35,302 nt of DNA from Mycobacterium arosiense ATCC BAA-1401 = DSM 45069 (GTDB lineage: Bacteria > Actinomycetota > Actinomycetes > Mycobacteriales > Mycobacteriaceae). The position numbers were made by a program, and so were the translations under genes. Shown piece by piece: positions 33,712 through 35,302 of this stretch. Location of the stretch: positions 1-35,302 of the forward strand of contig NZ_MVHG01000052.1 in NCBI RefSeq assembly GCF_002086125.1, given 5' to 3'. Below the pieces are notes generated by a model. That model ran no database searches and had not been told where the DNA came from. It saw only the letters and a list, made by a program, of their open reading frames with translations. Position 1 is the first letter of the stretch, and the number at the start of each line of letters is the position of its first letter.

Positions 33712-34197
33712 ATGCCCGCCTACATGCGTGACCGTTCGCAGCGCCTGGCCGTGCTCGCCGTGACGCCGGCCGCCGCGGCCCTGGTGCTGGCCGGTTGCAG
33801 TTCGACGGCCAACCCGCCGGCCGGCTCGTCGACCACCACCACCAAGAGCAGCGCGACGACAAGTGCCGGCGCCGCGCCGACGACGGGATCGGGCGGGGCG
33901 AGCACCACCGCGTCCATCGAGATCGGAAACACGATCAATTACGGATCGATGGGCACCACCACCACCCTGGACTGCGCCAGCGGCAAGTCGCTGAACGTCG
34001 GCGGGTCCGACAACACCCTGACCATCACCGGCACCTGCGAGACGGCCACCGTCAGCGGCACCAACAACAAGATCACCTTCGACAAGGTGAATACCCGCAT
34101 CACCGTGTTGGGGATGAACAACACCATCACCTACAAAGACGGTGACCCCAAGGTCGACAAGATCGGCCAGAGCAACACGATCAACAAGGGCGGCTGA
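33712..34197 (+). CDS. DUF3060 lipoprotein (Rv0679c-like)
   Basis: 161 residues from the ATG at 33712. The signal peptide LAVLAVTPAAAALVLAGC ends in a lipobox (LAG-C), so it should be lipid-anchored in the envelope. A Thr/Ser/Gly-rich linker of about 40 residues leads to a DUF3060 domain: LDCASGKSLNVGGSDNTLTI, CETATVSGTNNKITFDKVNT and LGMNNTITYKDGDPKVDKIG, with repeating Asn-rich beta strands. It shares this fold with the upstream gene, suggesting a tandem duplication. Function is unknown. Confidence 0.88.
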   Translation: MPAYMRDRSQRLAVLAVTPAAAALVLAGCSSTANPPAGSSTTTTKSSATTSAGAAPTTGSGGASTTASIEIGNTINYGSMGTTTTLDCASGKSLNVGGSDNTLTITGTCETATVSGTNNKITFDKVNTRITVLGMNNTITYKDGDPKVDKIGQSNTINKGG

Positions 34198-34268
34198 CCG
34201 GTAGCTCTCGCCGGTGGGCGGGCCTTCGCCGGTGGGGCGGGATGCGCCAGCCTTTCTTCCGCGACACG

Positions 34269-34314
34269 TAAACCATTGCGACGACACGCCGCCGAGGGGC
34301 GACGCCATGGTTTA
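34269..34314. repeat. Inverted repeat TAAACCAT / ATGGTTTA
   Basis: TAAACCAT (34269-34276) and ATGGTTTA (34307-34314) are perfect complements separated by 30 GC-rich bases. It lies in the 243-base spacer between the DUF3060 lipoprotein and DUF732 genes, 126 bases or more before the latter. Nothing else is seen in this spacer. Function unknown; the arms could frame an RNA structure or a binding site. Confidence 0.4.
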
Positions 34315-34440
34315 AGTCTCGCGATCCTCGACGGGCAAGCGGCGCGCTGGCGCCACAACGGTTTTCATGCCGGATGAGTGCGGCCGCGCGTCTGGCCGCG
34401 CGCCGCCGCGCTCGAGGTGCCGCGCGCGTGGCCGGGGCAT

Positions 34441-35214
34441 ATGATCGTGCAGGCAGAACGGAATCCAGTCATGCTCAGCACTAACCGCGCCGGCGCGCTG
34501 GTTACTGCCCTCGTGGTACTGACCGGCGTCGTCATGCTGCCCCACGGCGCGGCGTCGGCAGACCCCGACCCCGATGACCAGTTTGTGGCACTGCTCGACC
34601 AAAAACAGATTCCCGCCCTCGACAATGTGCCGAGTCTGATCGCCACCGCCCACAGAATTTGCCGTCAACTCGATGGCGGAATGCCGGCCGACGGCGTCGT
34701 CGCCGACATGCGGGACAGGGCGTTCAACGCCGACGCGGCCGGCGGCCGATACCCTCCCGACCGCGTCGCACGCACCATCGCCCGGTTCATCTCCGCCTCG
34801 GTCGAGGCCTACTGCCCGAACAATCAGCCGAAGATCGCATCGCTGGAGGCGATGGGGAATCGGCAGAGCACCTCGAGCGCGTACCACGCCGCTAGCTCGA
34901 CAAGCGATCATCGGGCGCCGCAATCGGCTTCGCCCGCGGTCCCGTTGGGCGAAACCGCCCAGCCCGAGCCGCCGCAGCTTCCGCCACCGCCGCCCACTGC
35001 CCAGATCATGACGCCGCCGCGGCCGGTCGCGACGCCGTCGCCGCGGCAACAACCGCCACCGCCGCCGCAGGAGCCGCTACCGGGACCGCAGCAAGAGCCG
35101 CCTGCCGCTGCTGCCCCGGGGGGCCCGCCCGGCGGTGCCGGCCCGGGGGGCGGTGGCGCAGGTCCGGAGTCCCCGCCGCCGGGGCCGCCCGGCCGGGTCC
35201 GGCTCGCACCCTGA
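34441..35214 (+). CDS. Secreted DUF732 protein with Pro-rich tail
   Basis: 257 residues from the ATG at 34441; ATG 34471 (MLSTNRAGALVTALVVLTG) is an equally good start and places the signal peptide at the terminus. Cleavage is expected near GAASADPD. The DUF732 domain follows: DDQFVALLDQKQIPALDNVPSLIATAHRICRQLDGG to ARFISASVEAYCPNNQPKI, with the conserved cysteine pair of the family. After about residue 140 the chain is Pro/Gly/Gln-rich to the end. DUF732 proteins are common in mycobacteria and mostly uncharacterised. I know of no counterpart at this place in M. tuberculosis. Confidence 0.8.
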   Translation: MIVQAERNPVMLSTNRAGALVTALVVLTGVVMLPHGAASADPDPDDQFVALLDQKQIPALDNVPSLIATAHRICRQLDGGMPADGVVADMRDRAFNADAAGGRYPPDRVARTIARFISASVEAYCPNNQPKIASLEAMGNRQSTSSAYHAASSTSDHRAPQSASPAVPLGETAQPEPPQLPPPPPTAQIMTPPRPVATPSPRQQPPPPPQEPLPGPQQEPPAAAAPGGPPGGAGPGGGGAGPESPPPGPPGRVRLAP

Positions 35215-35225
35215 GACGCGCATGG

Positions 35226-35302
35226 CTAGTGTCCTGAGTCGTTAATTCGCCCGCTCTTGTTAGTATGGGTGATGCCGTCGCCGCATGCTGCCACGATCGT
35301 GT
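35226..35302 (+). mobile_element. Possible left end of an IS630-like element
   Basis: After a CTAG (35226-35229) the sequence reads GTGTCCTGAGTCGTTAATTC, which looks like an insertion-sequence end beside a TA target. An ATG at 35272 then opens MPSPHAATIV before the window stops. From memory this resembles the amino terminus of IS630-family transposases. The right end is outside the window, so the call is tentative. Confidence 0.35.
35272..35302 (+). CDS. Partial CDS, possibly an IS630-type transposase start
   Basis: Only ten codons are inside the window: MPSPHAATIV. There is no strong Shine-Dalgarno. The identity rests on memory of similar transposase amino termini and on the IS-like sequence just upstream; it could be an unrelated gene. 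Confidence 0.3.
   Translation, partial: MPSPHAATIV

Overview
The window is high-GC actinobacterial DNA, and its gene order is that of the ribosomal super-locus of a slow-growing Mycobacterium. On the minus strand it runs from rpsL (right) to the end of the S10 operon (left), matching M. tuberculosis Rv0679c-Rv0713 almost gene for gene. Differences from that order include a PE-family gene, an aldo-keto reductase/inositol-phosphatase pair, a TetR/MFS pair and a decayed last gene. The PE gene points to a slow grower, possibly near the M. avium group; I cannot name the species.

Layout, right to left along the main direction of transcription. The far right edge (about 35226-35302) may be the left end of an IS630-like element. 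At 33298-35214 (+) lie two DUF3060 envelope proteins and one DUF732 secreted protein. A TetR regulator (32508-33149, -) faces them. The str operon rpsL-rpsG-fusA-tuf (27857-32245, -) has a clear promoter at 32452-32481 and a perfect terminator hairpin at 27811-27842. Next come a PE protein, a SHOCT-domain membrane protein, a mycofactocin-coupled short-chain dehydrogenase and an FAD ferredoxin-reductase-like protein (23943-27705, -). An inositol-monophosphatase family gene (+) and an aldo-keto reductase (-) diverge from a promoter region rich in inverted repeats. DUF2332 and mftR (+) follow.

The mycofactocin cluster mftA-B-C-D-E-F-G (20028 down to 13469, -) is complete. It includes the 29-residue precursor gene mftA, and most of its junctions are start/stop overlaps. 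MftA is modified by MftC with the help of MftB, cleaved by MftE, oxidised by MftD and glycosylated by MftF. MftG then reoxidises the cofactor. The SDR at 25156-25983 is a likely client enzyme, and MftR is the local repressor.

Left of this are a degenerate stretch (12790-13468), a divergent MFS exporter/TetR pair with tandem operators, and the S10 operon (rpsJ, rplC, rplD, rplW, rplB, rpsS, rplV, rpsC, rplP, rpmC, rpsQ). The block ends with an arylsulfatase (atsA), its formylglycine-generating enzyme, and a frameshifted DUF4436 pseudogene. A candidate promoter near position 100 points off the left edge, where rplN would be expected.

Nothing here is a wholly new system. The less ordinary points are the probable ATT start codon of the TetR at 11111, inverted repeats that may tie the AKR/IMPase pair to the mycofactocin regulator, a palindrome and A-tract that split the mft operon before mftE, strong leader hairpins in front of rpsJ and rpsL, and the possible IS edge. 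Gene-family calls come from reading the translations and from remembered family motifs; no database search was run.
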